NCBI GenBank assembly: GCA_019638805.1
Contig: JAHBTA010000002.1
Location: forward strand, 62,001-126,000
From: Microbacteriaceae bacterium
Lineage (GTDB): Bacteria; Actinomycetota; Actinomycetes; Actinomycetales; Microbacteriaceae
Direction: 5' to 3'
DNA: 64,000 bases
The translations under genes were made by a program, and so were the position numbers. The notes under the pieces are model-generated. The model was not told where the DNA came from and made no database searches. It was given only the letters and a program-made list of their open reading frames with translations. Below are positions 39,316-47,731 of the stretch, piece after piece. Position 1 is the first letter of the stretch, and the number at the start of each line of letters is the position of its first letter.

Positions 39316-40620
39316 CTAGCCGAACTCGTGCGCCGTGTCGGACAGGAACATGTCCACGAGGTCCCCGTGGACCCGCAGCCGATGCGATCGCAGTTCGCGC
39401 AGGTGCGCCATGACGCGCTCGCGATCCGCCGGTTCCACAGGTGAGGACGCCAGCACCTCGGCGCAGAGGGCCAGCCCCTCGGCCGCGCGGGCGTACTGCG
39501 CGATCCACGGCTCGGCCTCCCGCGCGAGCGCGGCATTGGCGATGCCCCTCATGCGCTCGGCGACCCCCGACAGGCCGCGCGCCTCGTCGGCCAGGGCCTC
39601 CAGCGCCCCGGCGCGATCGCCGAACTCGACCTCGAAGGCGAACCGCGCCAGTGCGTCGGCGAGGCGCGGTGAATCGTCGGTGCACAGCGCCGACCCGCGG
39701 AAGGCGTCCGCGAAGGTCCGCACGGCATCCAGGTCGGCGCCCGCCACCCGCTCGAGCGCGCGCTCCCAGGCGGCCTCCGGGTCGAACCCCGCCGGGTCGT
39801 TCGCGTACTCGGCGACCGACGACAGGCCGACCTTCGATGACTCGGCCAGGGGCATCGCGTTGGCGATGACCCCGCGAGCGATGCCGGCGAGCCCCGGATC
39901 CCGACCGAGGTAGGGGCCGATGTGCAGCTCCCCCGTCATCGCCACATCGTTCACCGGGAAGTTGTCCCAGTACAGCGGCGCATGCCCCGTCGCCGCGAGG
40001 AACCCCCGGGCATCCGCCTCCTCCAACTCGGGCGAGCAGATCGCGCGACCCGTCCAGAAGATGTCGATGGCCGGGTCGAGACCCCGCCCGAGCTCCACGA
40101 TCTCGGGCTCATCGCCCTTCCCCCAGTAGCGGGTGGGTGCGACCATGAGCGGCACGGACGGGAGGGCGTCGTGCACGCGTCCGACGAGCACGACCTGGGC
40201 GGCCACGAGCGACGGGAACGCGCGGACGTCGCCCGGGTGCTGCAGACGGGGCGGGATGTCGTCCAGCAGCAGCGCGATCCCGGTCGCCCCGAGCTCGAGC
40301 ACCTGACGGTACTTGGTCAGCAGCGCATCGAGGTCGGCGGGCTCGGAGTACCGCATCGAGAGGCCGGGCGAGAGCGCGAACACGAAGCCGACCCCGCCGG
40401 AACGGCAGCGTTCGATCAGCGCGGCCAGCGCATCCAGAGCCGGCCCCGAGTAGGGCATCCGCCAGTCGCGCCGCAGCAGTGCGTCGTCCTTGGGCGCATA
40501 GACGAAGGTGTTCATGCCGATGGAGGCGACGAAGTCGATCATGTCCAGGCGCTGCGCGTGCGTCCAGGGCGTGCCGTAGAAGCCCTCGATGACCCCGCGG
40601 ATCGGGAGCGCGCCGGTCAC
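39316..40620 (-). CDS. GH84 beta-N-acetylglucosaminidase (O-GlcNAcase-type)
   Basis: 434 residues. The GH84 hallmarks are all present: RGVIEGFYGTPW (8-19), the substrate-binding VYAPKDD (K44) and the twin catalytic aspartates LLDDI (D120, D121), followed by RYWGKGDEPEI. GH84 cleaves terminal beta-GlcNAc by substrate-assisted catalysis. No signal peptide is visible, so it works in the cytoplasm on imported material or intracellular substrates. GTG 40620 overlaps the SIS-domain stop, and it ends a short operon kinase-SIS-GH84. It lacks the carbohydrate-binding and dockerin modules of secreted clostridial forms. Confidence 0.92.
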   Translation of the reverse strand: MTGALPIRGVIEGFYGTPWTHAQRLDMIDFVASIGMNTFVYAPKDDALLRRDWRMPYSGPALDALAALIERCRSGGVGFVFALSPGLSMRYSEPADLDALLTKYRQVLELGATGIALLLDDIPPRLQHPGDVRAFPSLVAAQVVLVGRVHDALPSVPLMVAPTRYWGKGDEPEIVELGRGLDPAIDIFWTGRAICSPELEEADARGFLAATGHAPLYWDNFPVNDVAMTGELHIGPYLGRDPGLAGIARGVIANAMPLAESSKVGLSSVAEYANDPAGFDPEAAWERALERVAGADLDAVRTFADAFRGSALCTDDSPRLADALARFAFEVEFGDRAGALEALADEARGLSGVAERMRGIANAALAREAEPWIAQYARAAEGLALCAEVLASSPVEPADRERVMAHLRELRSHRLRVHGDLVDMFLSDTAHEFG

Positions 40621-41360
40621 AGCGAACGGACCCGCGCGCGGTAGCGCTCGAGAGCCGCGCGATTGCGCTCGTCGCCCCCCGCCACGTTGCTGCTGGTGAA
40701 GACGACCGGTTGCACCCCGCGCTCGGCCGCAATGGCCGCGGCGGTCATGGCGACGGCGTTGACGATCGCCGCACCCATCACGGTCGAGGTCGGACCCATC
40801 GGAAGCTCGACCCCGGGAACCGCGATCGCGGCATCGCCGGGCCTGCCGAGGTTGTCGATCACGATGTCGGCGATCTCGTCGACGCGTCGCGCACCGGCAC
40901 CCCGGGACGACGCCGAGGTCGCGTGCGCGAGGCTCACGATCGCGATGGTCGTCATGCCGTGGTCGCGCGCTCGCTCCACGAGCTCGCGGGCGATGATGTT
41001 GGATCCGGAGTTGGTGGCGACGAGCATGGTGTCGACCGGTGCGGCGCCGAGCCGGTCGAAGATCACGGCTCCGAGCCCCGCCGTGCGTTCCATCGAGGTG
41101 CTGAGTTCGGCCCCGGCGTGCAGAAGCAGACCCTCGATGAGGACCGGGTTCACCGCGGCGAGTCCTCCCGCCCGGTAGAACAGCTCCTCCGCGAGCAGAT
41201 GCGAATGTCCCGTGCCGAAGACATGCAGAAGCCCGTCCGCCGCGATGGTGGCGGCCACGGCCTCACCGGCACGGCGGATGGCATCCGCCTGTTCGCGCAG
41301 GCCGTCCAGCTGACCGGTGACGGTCGAGATGTAGGCATCGAGCGGATCCGGTGTGCTCAC
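40617..41360 (-). CDS. SIS-domain protein (phosphosugar isomerase/etherase-like)
   Basis: 247 residues, one SIS domain with LLHVFGTGHSHLLAEELFYRAGGLAAVN, TNSGSNIIARELVERA and the C-terminal ELPMGPTSTVMGAAIVNA. It resembles the UPF0309 family of SIS proteins, related to MurNAc-6-phosphate etherases and GmhA-type isomerases. A role on a phosphorylated amino sugar fits the neighbours. GTG 41360 was chosen because GAGGAGG stands 6-12 bases upstream. It overlaps the kinase and GH84 genes on either side by 4 bases. Confidence 0.82.
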   Translation of the reverse strand: MSTPDPLDAYISTVTGQLDGLREQADAIRRAGEAVAATIAADGLLHVFGTGHSHLLAEELFYRAGGLAAVNPVLIEGLLLHAGAELSTSMERTAGLGAVIFDRLGAAPVDTMLVATNSGSNIIARELVERARDHGMTTIAIVSLAHATSASSRGAGARRVDEIADIVIDNLGRPGDAAIAVPGVELPMGPTSTVMGAAIVNAVAMTAAAIAAERGVQPVVFTSSNVAGGDERNRAALERYRARVRSL

Positions 41361-42286
41361 GCCGACCTCCTCGTCCTGATCAGTCTCTCGTATCCCGGCC
41401 GAGCCGTCCCCGCCGCGAGTGCGCAGGCGCCGTCGAGCGGGGTGCCCGCCGCCTCGACCATCCGGACGCCCGGCTCGTCCCGCAGCCGCGCGACGACGCG
41501 CGCCCGCAGGGGTGTCCCGTCCGCCACGGCGCGTCCCTCGAGCGCGACCGGCACGGGCGCCGGGGTGACGACGGATGCGGCCGCGAGCACCGTCCGGGCG
41601 ATCTCCTCCGCGGCGGCGGCGATGATCCGGTCCGCGACCGCGTCCCCGGCCGCGGCGTGCTCCTGCACGACCGAGGCGAAGTGGGCGATCGCGTTCACCG
41701 GGCGATCGAGGGCGTGAACGCGGGCGGCGAGGGTGTCGAGCTCGCCGAAGCGCTGCACCGCCGCACCGTCCAGGCTGGTCTCCTGACCGCGGCCGTCGGC
41801 GGATCGCAGGGCCGCCTCGATCCCTCGACTCCCGATCCAGAACGACGCACCCGCATCCCCGAGCAGGAAGCCGTCCCCGTCGACCCGGCGGGACGCGCCC
41901 GTGGCCGCGTCGATCGCGAGGCAGGCGATCCCGGTGCCGACCACCATGACGACGCCGTGGCCGTCGGGCAGCGCGCCCGCATGCGCCGTGACCGCATCGC
42001 CCGTGAGCCATACCTCCCGCGCCCCGGTGCGCTCGGCGATCGCCTCCGCGAGCCGTCCGGCCTCACTGTCGTCGGCCGGCATGGTGGTCAGGCCGAGCAC
42101 CATGCGACCGGGTTCGTCGTCCACCGCGCGAGCACGGTGCCAGGCCTCGGCCACCCCGTCGGCGACCAGTGCGACCGTGTCGCCGTCCGAATGCGCGACA
42201 CCCTCGACGACGTGCACCCCGTCGCGCCCGGCGATCGCCAGCCGCACCTGCGACTGTCCGCCGTCGACGCCCACCGAGACGATCAC
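41357..42286 (-). CDS. BadF/BadG/BcrA-type sugar kinase (N-acetylglucosamine kinase-like)
   Basis: 309 residues with phosphate-1 VSVGVDGGQSQVRLA, phosphate-2-like MVVGTGIACLAID and the loop GDGFLLGDAGASFWIG, the pattern of GlcNAc kinases. It is the first gene of the minus-strand operon kinase-SIS-GH84, so it probably phosphorylates the sugar released by GH84. The GTG 42286 start is 50 bases from the divergent GNAT gene. It is only distantly similar to the kinase at 35428-36426. Confidence 0.8.
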   Translation of the reverse strand: MIVSVGVDGGQSQVRLAIAGRDGVHVVEGVAHSDGDTVALVADGVAEAWHRARAVDDEPGRMVLGLTTMPADDSEAGRLAEAIAERTGAREVWLTGDAVTAHAGALPDGHGVVMVVGTGIACLAIDAATGASRRVDGDGFLLGDAGASFWIGSRGIEAALRSADGRGQETSLDGAAVQRFGELDTLAARVHALDRPVNAIAHFASVVQEHAAAGDAVADRIIAAAAEEIARTVLAAASVVTPAPVPVALEGRAVADGTPLRARVVARLRDEPGVRMVEAAGTPLDGACALAAGTARPGYERLIRTRRSA

Positions 42287-42336
42287 GCCGCACCCCGCCG
42301 GATAGGCTGGATGCTCGCGAGCAAGGAGCGTCGAGC

Positions 42337-42939
42337 GTGCACATCCGTGGGTTCCAGCCGCGCGACACGGATGAGCTGTACCGGGTCTGCCTGAGAACCG
42401 GGGACGCGGGCGAGGACGCCACGGCGCTGTACACCGACCCGCGCCTGCTCGGCGAGGTCTACGTGGGACCGTACCTCGCCCTCGAGCCGCAGGCCGCCCT
42501 GGTGATCGAGCTCGACGGCGTCGCGTCGGCCTACGCACTGTGCGCACCGGACACGGCGGCCTTCGAGGCCGCATGCGCGGCGACCTGGTGGCCGCCCCTG
42601 CGCGAGCGCTACCCGCTGGGCACCTTCCCGGCCGGAAGCCCCGACGACGAGCTGGTCCGGACCATCCACGACCCCCCGCGGACGAGCCCGGAGCTGCTGC
42701 GCGAGTACCCGGCGCATCTGCACATCGATCTCGTCCCGGAGGTTCAGGGGCGCGGCCTCGGTGGCGAGCTCATCCGCACCCTGCTGACGCAACAGGCCCG
42801 GGTGGGCGTCCCCGGCATCCATCTCGGGGTCGCGACCACCAATCTGCGGGCGATCGGGTTCTACGAGCATCTGGGATTCTCGACCCTCTGCGTCGACGGG
42901 GACACGACCGTCATGGGACTGCGCCTGACCACGGCCTAG
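42337..42939 (+). CDS. GNAT-family acetyltransferase resembling the C-terminal domain of human O-GlcNAcase
   Basis: 200 residues. GNAT features: N-terminal VHIRGFQPRDTDELYRVCLR, acetyl-CoA loop PEVQGRGLGGELIR, and the late TTNLRAIGFYEHLGF. The central DAGEDATALYTDPRLLGEVY, YLALEPQAAL and HIDLVPEVQG match the GNAT group related to the HAT-like C-terminal domain of metazoan O-GlcNAcase. In humans this domain is fused to GH84; here a GH84 gene lies two genes away. AAGGAG precedes GTG 42337. Substrate and acetylation activity are unknown. Confidence 0.82.
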   Translation: MHIRGFQPRDTDELYRVCLRTGDAGEDATALYTDPRLLGEVYVGPYLALEPQAALVIELDGVASAYALCAPDTAAFEAACAATWWPPLRERYPLGTFPAGSPDDELVRTIHDPPRTSPELLREYPAHLHIDLVPEVQGRGLGGELIRTLLTQQARVGVPGIHLGVATTNLRAIGFYEHLGFSTLCVDGDTTVMGLRLTTA

Positions 42940-43799
42940 TGCACCGAGCCTTCGGTGATGCCGCTGATGACCTGGCGGTGGAAGATCACGTAGATGCCGA
43001 TCATCGGGATCGTGATGATCGAGAGCGCCGCGAAGAGCGTCGGGTAGTCCGTGGAGTACTTGCCCGTGAAAGCCAGCAGTCCGATGGGGATCGTGCGCAG
43101 ATCCTCGTCCTGGATATAGAGCATCGCCAGGAGGAACTCGTTCCAGCAGCTCAGGATCGAGAAGGTCGCGACCGTCGCCAGGCCGGGGCGCATGAGCGGC
43201 AGCACGAGCTGCACGAGCATCCGGAAATCGCCCGCCCCGTCGATCCGCGCCGCCTCGAACAGCTCTCGGGGCAGGGTGTCGAGATAGCCCTTGAGCAGGA
43301 ACACCGCGAGCGAGAGACCCAGGCCGATGTAGGGCAGAATGAGCGCCCACCGCGTGTCGAGCAGGTAGAAGGCGTCCAGCCAGCGGCTCTGCGCCGTGAT
43401 GTAGGACTGCACCGGCAGCAGCAGGCCGAGGACGAAGGGCAGCAGGAGCCACCGGCTCAGCCGGAACCGGAACCGGCTGAAGGCGTAGGCGGCGAGCAGG
43501 CCGAAAACCAGGATGCCCGCCACCGACACCACCGTGGTCAGCACGCTGTTGAGGGCGTAGACGCCCAGGTCGCCGCGCTCCCAGGCGCTCGTCCACACCG
43601 TGAGATCGAACGAGGTGGGCGGGGCGAAGGGCGACTCGAAGATCTCGCGCTTGGTCTTGAACGACGAGGCCACCATCCAGATCAGCGGCACGACGAAGAA
43701 CAGCGACGCGGTGACCATGACCACGTGGTAGATGACGGCCGCGGTCCGCGGCGCCAGGCGGCGGCGGGTGCGCTCAGTACGGGTGCGCTCAGTACTCAA
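42936..43799 (-). CDS. Sugar ABC transporter permease (MalG type)
   Basis: 287 residues, six membrane helices. The EAA loop is EAARIDGAGDFRMLVQLVLP followed by LMRPGL. It forms the importer with the second permease and the substrate-binding protein; no ATPase gene is present, so a shared MsiK/MsmX-type ATPase encoded elsewhere is likely. The start is TTG 43799 with GGGGGGAG upstream, overlapping the first permease by 11 bases. Its N-terminus has a duplicated TERTR segment caused by a 15-bp repeat. Its TAG shares CTAG with the GNAT stop. Confidence 0.9.
   Translation of the reverse strand: MSTERTRTERTRRRLAPRTAAVIYHVVMVTASLFFVVPLIWMVASSFKTKREIFESPFAPPTSFDLTVWTSAWERGDLGVYALNSVLTTVVSVAGILVFGLLAAYAFSRFRFRLSRWLLLPFVLGLLLPVQSYITAQSRWLDAFYLLDTRWALILPYIGLGLSLAVFLLKGYLDTLPRELFEAARIDGAGDFRMLVQLVLPLMRPGLATVATFSILSCWNEFLLAMLYIQDEDLRTIPIGLLAFTGKYSTDYPTLFAALSIITIPMIGIYVIFHRQVISGITEGSVH
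43766..43795 (-). repeat. 15-bp perfect tandem duplication at the permease junction
   Basis: GGGTGCGCTCAGTAC occurs twice in a row (43766-43780 and 43781-43795). The second copy covers the stop codon of the MalF-type permease, while both copies lie in the N-terminus of the MalG-type permease (TERTRTERTR). It is in frame and probably recent. Confidence 0.9.
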
Positions 43800-44673
43800 G
43801 GCCGGCTCCCCCCGCGCGGGCCCGGATCCGGGTGAAGACGAAACCGAGGGCGAGCACCACGACGGTCATGATGGTCGCGAGCGCGGCGCCGTAGCCCAGG
43901 TTGTGGAAGCGGAAGACGACCTCGACCAGATAGGTCGTGATGATCTCGGTCGCGTGGTCCGGACCGCCATTGGTCATGACGTAGAACAGGTCGAAGCTCT
44001 GGAAGGCGCCCGTCACGCAGAGGAGGACGGCGATCTCGATGATCGGGCGAATCATGGGTACCCGGATGGAGAAGAAGATGCGCCACTGCGATGCGCCGTC
44101 GAGCGTCGCGGCCTCGACGATGTGGGTGGGGATGCGCTGCAGGGCCGCGTAGAAGATCGCCATGTAGAAGCCCGCGTAGATCCACCCCGAGACGACGCTG
44201 ACCGCGATGAGGGCGGTCGACGGATCACCCAGCCATACGGGGGCCCACTCGTCGAGACCGATCGCGCGCAGTCCCGAGTTGATGAGACCGATGTCGTCGC
44301 TGTAGACGAAGGCCCACAGCACGGCGATCACGACCATGGGCAGCATGACCGGCACGAAGAACGCGATGCGGTAGAAGGCGGTCCGCCGCCCGCGCATCGT
44401 CACGAGCCCCGCCAGGATGAGGCCGGCCAGCACCTCGAGGATGAGCGTCAGACCGATGTAGACGAACGTGTTGCGGTACGCCATCAGGTAGATGTCATCC
44501 CGGAAGGCGCGGAAGAAGTTGTCCAGCCCCACGAAGGTCATCTGGTTGGTGCCCGACCAGTCCATGACGCTCAGGGCGGTGTTGAGCACCGCGGGGATGA
44601 GCACCACGAACGCGAACAGCAGGAAGGCCGGCGCCACGAGCAGGTACGGCGTCCACCGCCGGTCCGCCTTCAC
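43789..44673 (-). CDS. Sugar ABC transporter permease (MalF type)
   Basis: 294 residues, about six membrane helices. N-terminal DRRWTPYLLVAPAFLLFAFV is typical of UgpA/MalF proteins and the EAA loop is EAATLDGASQWRIFFSIRVP. It forms the membrane pore with the downstream permease. GTG 44673 was chosen because GAGGAGG lies about 10 bases upstream. It lies 85 bases after the substrate-binding gene in the same transcript. Confidence 0.9.
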   Translation of the reverse strand: MKADRRWTPYLLVAPAFLLFAFVVLIPAVLNTALSVMDWSGTNQMTFVGLDNFFRAFRDDIYLMAYRNTFVYIGLTLILEVLAGLILAGLVTMRGRRTAFYRIAFFVPVMLPMVVIAVLWAFVYSDDIGLINSGLRAIGLDEWAPVWLGDPSTALIAVSVVSGWIYAGFYMAIFYAALQRIPTHIVEAATLDGASQWRIFFSIRVPMIRPIIEIAVLLCVTGAFQSFDLFYVMTNGGPDHATEIITTYLVEVVFRFHNLGYGAALATIMTVVVLALGFVFTRIRARAGGAGLEY

Positions 44674-44758
44674 CTCGTCCGTCCTCCTCGATGCAGGATG
44701 CGGGGGCCCGCCTGAGCCGGCCCCCGCATCGTCCGTGCTGTCGCGTCGCGATCCGTCG

Positions 44759-46045
44759 TCAGCGGATCTCGGCCACCCGCTTCTCGGCCGTGTCGAGCGC
44801 GTCCTGAACGTTGCCGCCGCCGATGATCGAGGCGACCGCGTCATAGAACGCGGCGGCCACCTCGATGTCGTAGCCGCTGTCGGACGGCGCGACGACCGTG
44901 CTGGCGGTGGACATCAGGGTCGCGAGCGAGACCGTGCGGGGGTCGGCGTCGACGCCCGCGAACGGGTCGACCGTCATGGGCGCCAGGCCCGCGTCCGCCC
45001 ACAGCTTCGTGCCCTCGGTCGAGGCGACGAGCGCGAGGAAGTCCATCGTCTCGGCGATGTGCTCCGACTTGGCGTTGACCATGAAGCCGGTCGAGATGCC
45101 CAGCACGCTGGTCTGGTCGCCCGCGCCCTCCAGCGCCGGGGTGTTGAAGTAGTCGAAGTCCAGGCCCTCGGCATCGGTGGCCGCGTCGGCCATGAGCCAG
45201 CTGCCGATCACGATCATGGCCGCCTTGCCGAGGAAGAACTGCGTGTTCGCCTCGTCGTCGGGCAGCGCGTTGACGCTGTCGTTGATGTAGCCCTTCTCGG
45301 CGATCTCGGCGATGTAGCTCATCGCGTCGAGCATCTCGGGCGAGTTCATGGCGGCCTCGCCGTTCATGGTCTGGGCGTAGAGATCCTCGCCGAGCACCCG
45401 GGACGCGATGTGGGCGGCCCAGTTGCCGACCGTCCACTGGTCCTTGTTGCCCTCGACGATCGGCGTGACGCCGGACGCCTTGATCGCGGCGCAGACATCC
45501 ATGAACTCGTCCCAGGTGGTGGGAACCGAGAGCCCGAGGCTGTCGAAGATCTCCTTGTTGTACCAGACCACGTCGGTCACGTCACCGGTCCACGGCACCA
45601 TGTAGATGCCGCTGCCGTCGACGTCCATGCCGGTGAATGCGCCGTCGTCGAAGCGGCCCGCGAAGGCCTCGCCGGCAAGGTACTCGCTCACGTCGGCGCC
45701 GTCGCCGTCCGCGACGTGGTTGCGCATGCGGGGGCCGGACCACTCGAAGTAGGCGTCCGGCGCCTCACGGCTGGACAGCAGGGTGGCCAGGCCGGTCGTC
45801 TGGTAGACGTCGTCCTCCTGCACGATGATCTCCACCTCGCGGTCGGGGTAGAGATCCTCGTACTGGTCCTTCAGGTCGTCGAACTTGCTGTCGACCGCGT
45901 CGCCGGAGGATCCCATCGCGATGCGGATGACGACGTCGGCGTCCGAGCCGGGTGCGCACCCGGTCAGTGCGGACAGCACGAGGGCCGCTCCGGAGACGGC
46001 CGCGACACCGGCTGCGAGACGACGGGGGGCTGTGGATGGTGCCAT
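44759..46045 (-). CDS. Sugar ABC transporter substrate-binding lipoprotein
   Basis: 428 residues, family 1 solute-binding protein. Signal peptide with lipobox LTGC (Cys at about residue 30), then the mature lobes with IRIAMGSSGDAV, VPTTWDEFMDVCAAIKASGVTPI and FFLGKAAMIVIGSWLM, the usual SBP segments. It captures an unknown oligosaccharide, probably GlcNAc-containing given the GH84 neighbour, and delivers it to the two permeases. A shared palindrome at 46102-46114 puts it under likely ROK control. Confidence 0.9.
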   Translation of the reverse strand: MAPSTAPRRLAAGVAAVSGAALVLSALTGCAPGSDADVVIRIAMGSSGDAVDSKFDDLKDQYEDLYPDREVEIIVQEDDVYQTTGLATLLSSREAPDAYFEWSGPRMRNHVADGDGADVSEYLAGEAFAGRFDDGAFTGMDVDGSGIYMVPWTGDVTDVVWYNKEIFDSLGLSVPTTWDEFMDVCAAIKASGVTPIVEGNKDQWTVGNWAAHIASRVLGEDLYAQTMNGEAAMNSPEMLDAMSYIAEIAEKGYINDSVNALPDDEANTQFFLGKAAMIVIGSWLMADAATDAEGLDFDYFNTPALEGAGDQTSVLGISTGFMVNAKSEHIAETMDFLALVASTEGTKLWADAGLAPMTVDPFAGVDADPRTVSLATLMSTASTVVAPSDSGYDIEVAAAFYDAVASIIGGGNVQDALDTAEKRVAEIR

Positions 46046-46101
46046 GGGGGTAGACCTCGATCCCTCTCGGCCCGGAGGCGCCTGTGCCGCCGGGCGATGT
46101 C

Positions 46102-46118
46102 AGTAAACTTTACTTCCC
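46102..46118 (-). promoter_or_regulatory. Operator of the ABC importer operon
   Basis: AGTAAACTTTACT (46102-46114) is a perfect 13-bp palindrome around one central base and extends in the minus sense to GGGAAGTAAAGTTTACTG. It matches the ROK promoter motif at 32957-32972 and lies 57 bases upstream of the SBP start. Possible -35 boxes (TTGACA and TTGACG) lie upstream on the minus strand. Confidence 0.65.
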
Positions 46119-46174
46119 TCTGATGAGTGAATCGTCAAATGCCCGCGATGTCAATGGATTCGCACCGCGAAACC

Positions 46175-47731
46175 CTATTCGCCGGCGTAGAACCGGGCGA
46201 TCCTCTCCCGTGCAGCGGGGGCGTCGTAGATCAGCACGTCGCGGGCGTCGTCGCAGCATTCCACGCGGTCGGGCTCACCGAAGCGCTCCACGAGGAGCGT
46301 CTCGTCGATGGGCAGCTCGTCGCCCGCCCGATTGATGTAGAAGAAGGCGCCCCCGTCCGTGCGCGCGGTCGCGCGATTCGCCAGCCACCCGTTGGGCGTC
46401 CCGTCCGGGAGGATCGGGATGAGACGGACCCCCGTCGCCGACGGCAGGGACAGCCGTCGCGCATCCGAGAACGTCGCGTAGCCGATCATGCCGGGCACGG
46501 CGTCGTCCAGGCACACGGTCTCCGGCGTGCGATAGCCGTCGTACCGACCCCAGCCACCGAGGTTCGTCGGAAGGCCCGTCGCGATCAGCACGACGACGAG
46601 CGCCGCCGCGCCGGCCCCGAGCGCAGCGGGCCGCACCGGACGGGGCAGCGCCAGCAGAACGAGCGCGTACGGCAGGATCAGCACGGGCCAGAAGTAGTAG
46701 TAGTGCGTGATCATCATGAGGTAGGTCGCGCCGAGCCCGCCGAGCGGCACCGTCCCGAGCATGACGACGACGAGCAGGCGCCGATCCGGTGCCGGCCCGC
46801 GCCGGAGCCAGGCGACCGCGGCCCAGACCGCCCCGGCCAGGCACGCCGCCGCGAGCACGACCCCCATGACGAGGATCACCCCCGCCGCGGGATCCCTGGC
46901 CTGATACGCGTAGTACGGCCCGATCGCCGCGAGCCGGCGCGCGAAGACCTCCGGGTCGACATAGGTGAACGGTGAGGTGCCCTGGAGGGGGCTGAACGCG
47001 AACCGCAGTACGAGCGCGCCGAGCAGCAGCGCCCCGACCGTCACCGCGGGGCGCACGGCGGGGCGCCACCCCCGGCGGATCACGAGCAGCACGAGCGCGG
47101 CCGCGGTCCCCGGGGCCGCGAACAGCAGAGCCAGGGGGTTCGAGGCGGCCGTGAGCGCGAGCGCGACACCGAGGGTGATGCGAGCGGGCCGGCCCCTGGC
47201 CAGCACGACCGCGGGCGCGGCGACGAGCGCCGCATACATCCCCAGGTAGTAGGTGGGGGCCAGGTGGAACGAGAGGATCCAGGACGTGCCGATGAGCGGC
47301 AGGACGAGCAGGGGCACGACGGCGACACCCGCGCGCATCACCGCCGAGGTGACCGGCGCCTCCGGGCCCAGGACCCGCGCCAGCAGTACCACGCACAGCA
47401 GCAGCAGAACGTTCGCGAGCACCGCCACCGCGATGTAGTACAGGTAGATCGAACCGCCCGAGACCGCGAAGGCGATGGCCGAGAGCGGCAACTCGGGAAA
47501 CACGTAGACCTGGGGCGAGAAGCTCCAGTCCAGTGGGCGGCCGGCCACCGCATCCTGCATGACCTGGAAGAGCGTCCCGTTGTCGCTCGACCGCAGCTCC
47601 CAGGTGATCGGCCAGGTGGCCGCGTCGGCGGGGTCGCCCCCCGCGCGCACGACGAAGACCAGGGCGGTGAGCGCGGCGACCACGAGCGCGGCGCCGACGA
47701 CGGAGAGGGCGCTACGTGTCGATGCGCTCAC
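46175..47731 (-). CDS. Polytopic membrane protein of unknown function
   Basis: 518 residues with about 11-12 membrane helices in the first 400, a first extracytoplasmic loop with TWELRSSDNGTLFQVMQD, and a soluble C-terminal domain of about 120 residues. The organisation resembles GT-C-type glycosyltransferases, but no catalytic motif could be identified with confidence. Its GTG start (47731) lies 20 bases inside the end of parE, so it is coupled to parE rather than to the sugar genes that follow. Confidence 0.7.
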   Translation of the reverse strand: MSASTRSALSVVGAALVVAALTALVFVVRAGGDPADAATWPITWELRSSDNGTLFQVMQDAVAGRPLDWSFSPQVYVFPELPLSAIAFAVSGGSIYLYYIAVAVLANVLLLLCVVLLARVLGPEAPVTSAVMRAGVAVVPLLVLPLIGTSWILSFHLAPTYYLGMYAALVAAPAVVLARGRPARITLGVALALTAASNPLALLFAAPGTAAALVLLVIRRGWRPAVRPAVTVGALLLGALVLRFAFSPLQGTSPFTYVDPEVFARRLAAIGPYYAYQARDPAAGVILVMGVVLAAACLAGAVWAAVAWLRRGPAPDRRLLVVVMLGTVPLGGLGATYLMMITHYYYFWPVLILPYALVLLALPRPVRPAALGAGAAALVVVLIATGLPTNLGGWGRYDGYRTPETVCLDDAVPGMIGYATFSDARRLSLPSATGVRLIPILPDGTPNGWLANRATARTDGGAFFYINRAGDELPIDETLLVERFGEPDRVECCDDARDVLIYDAPAARERIARFYAGE

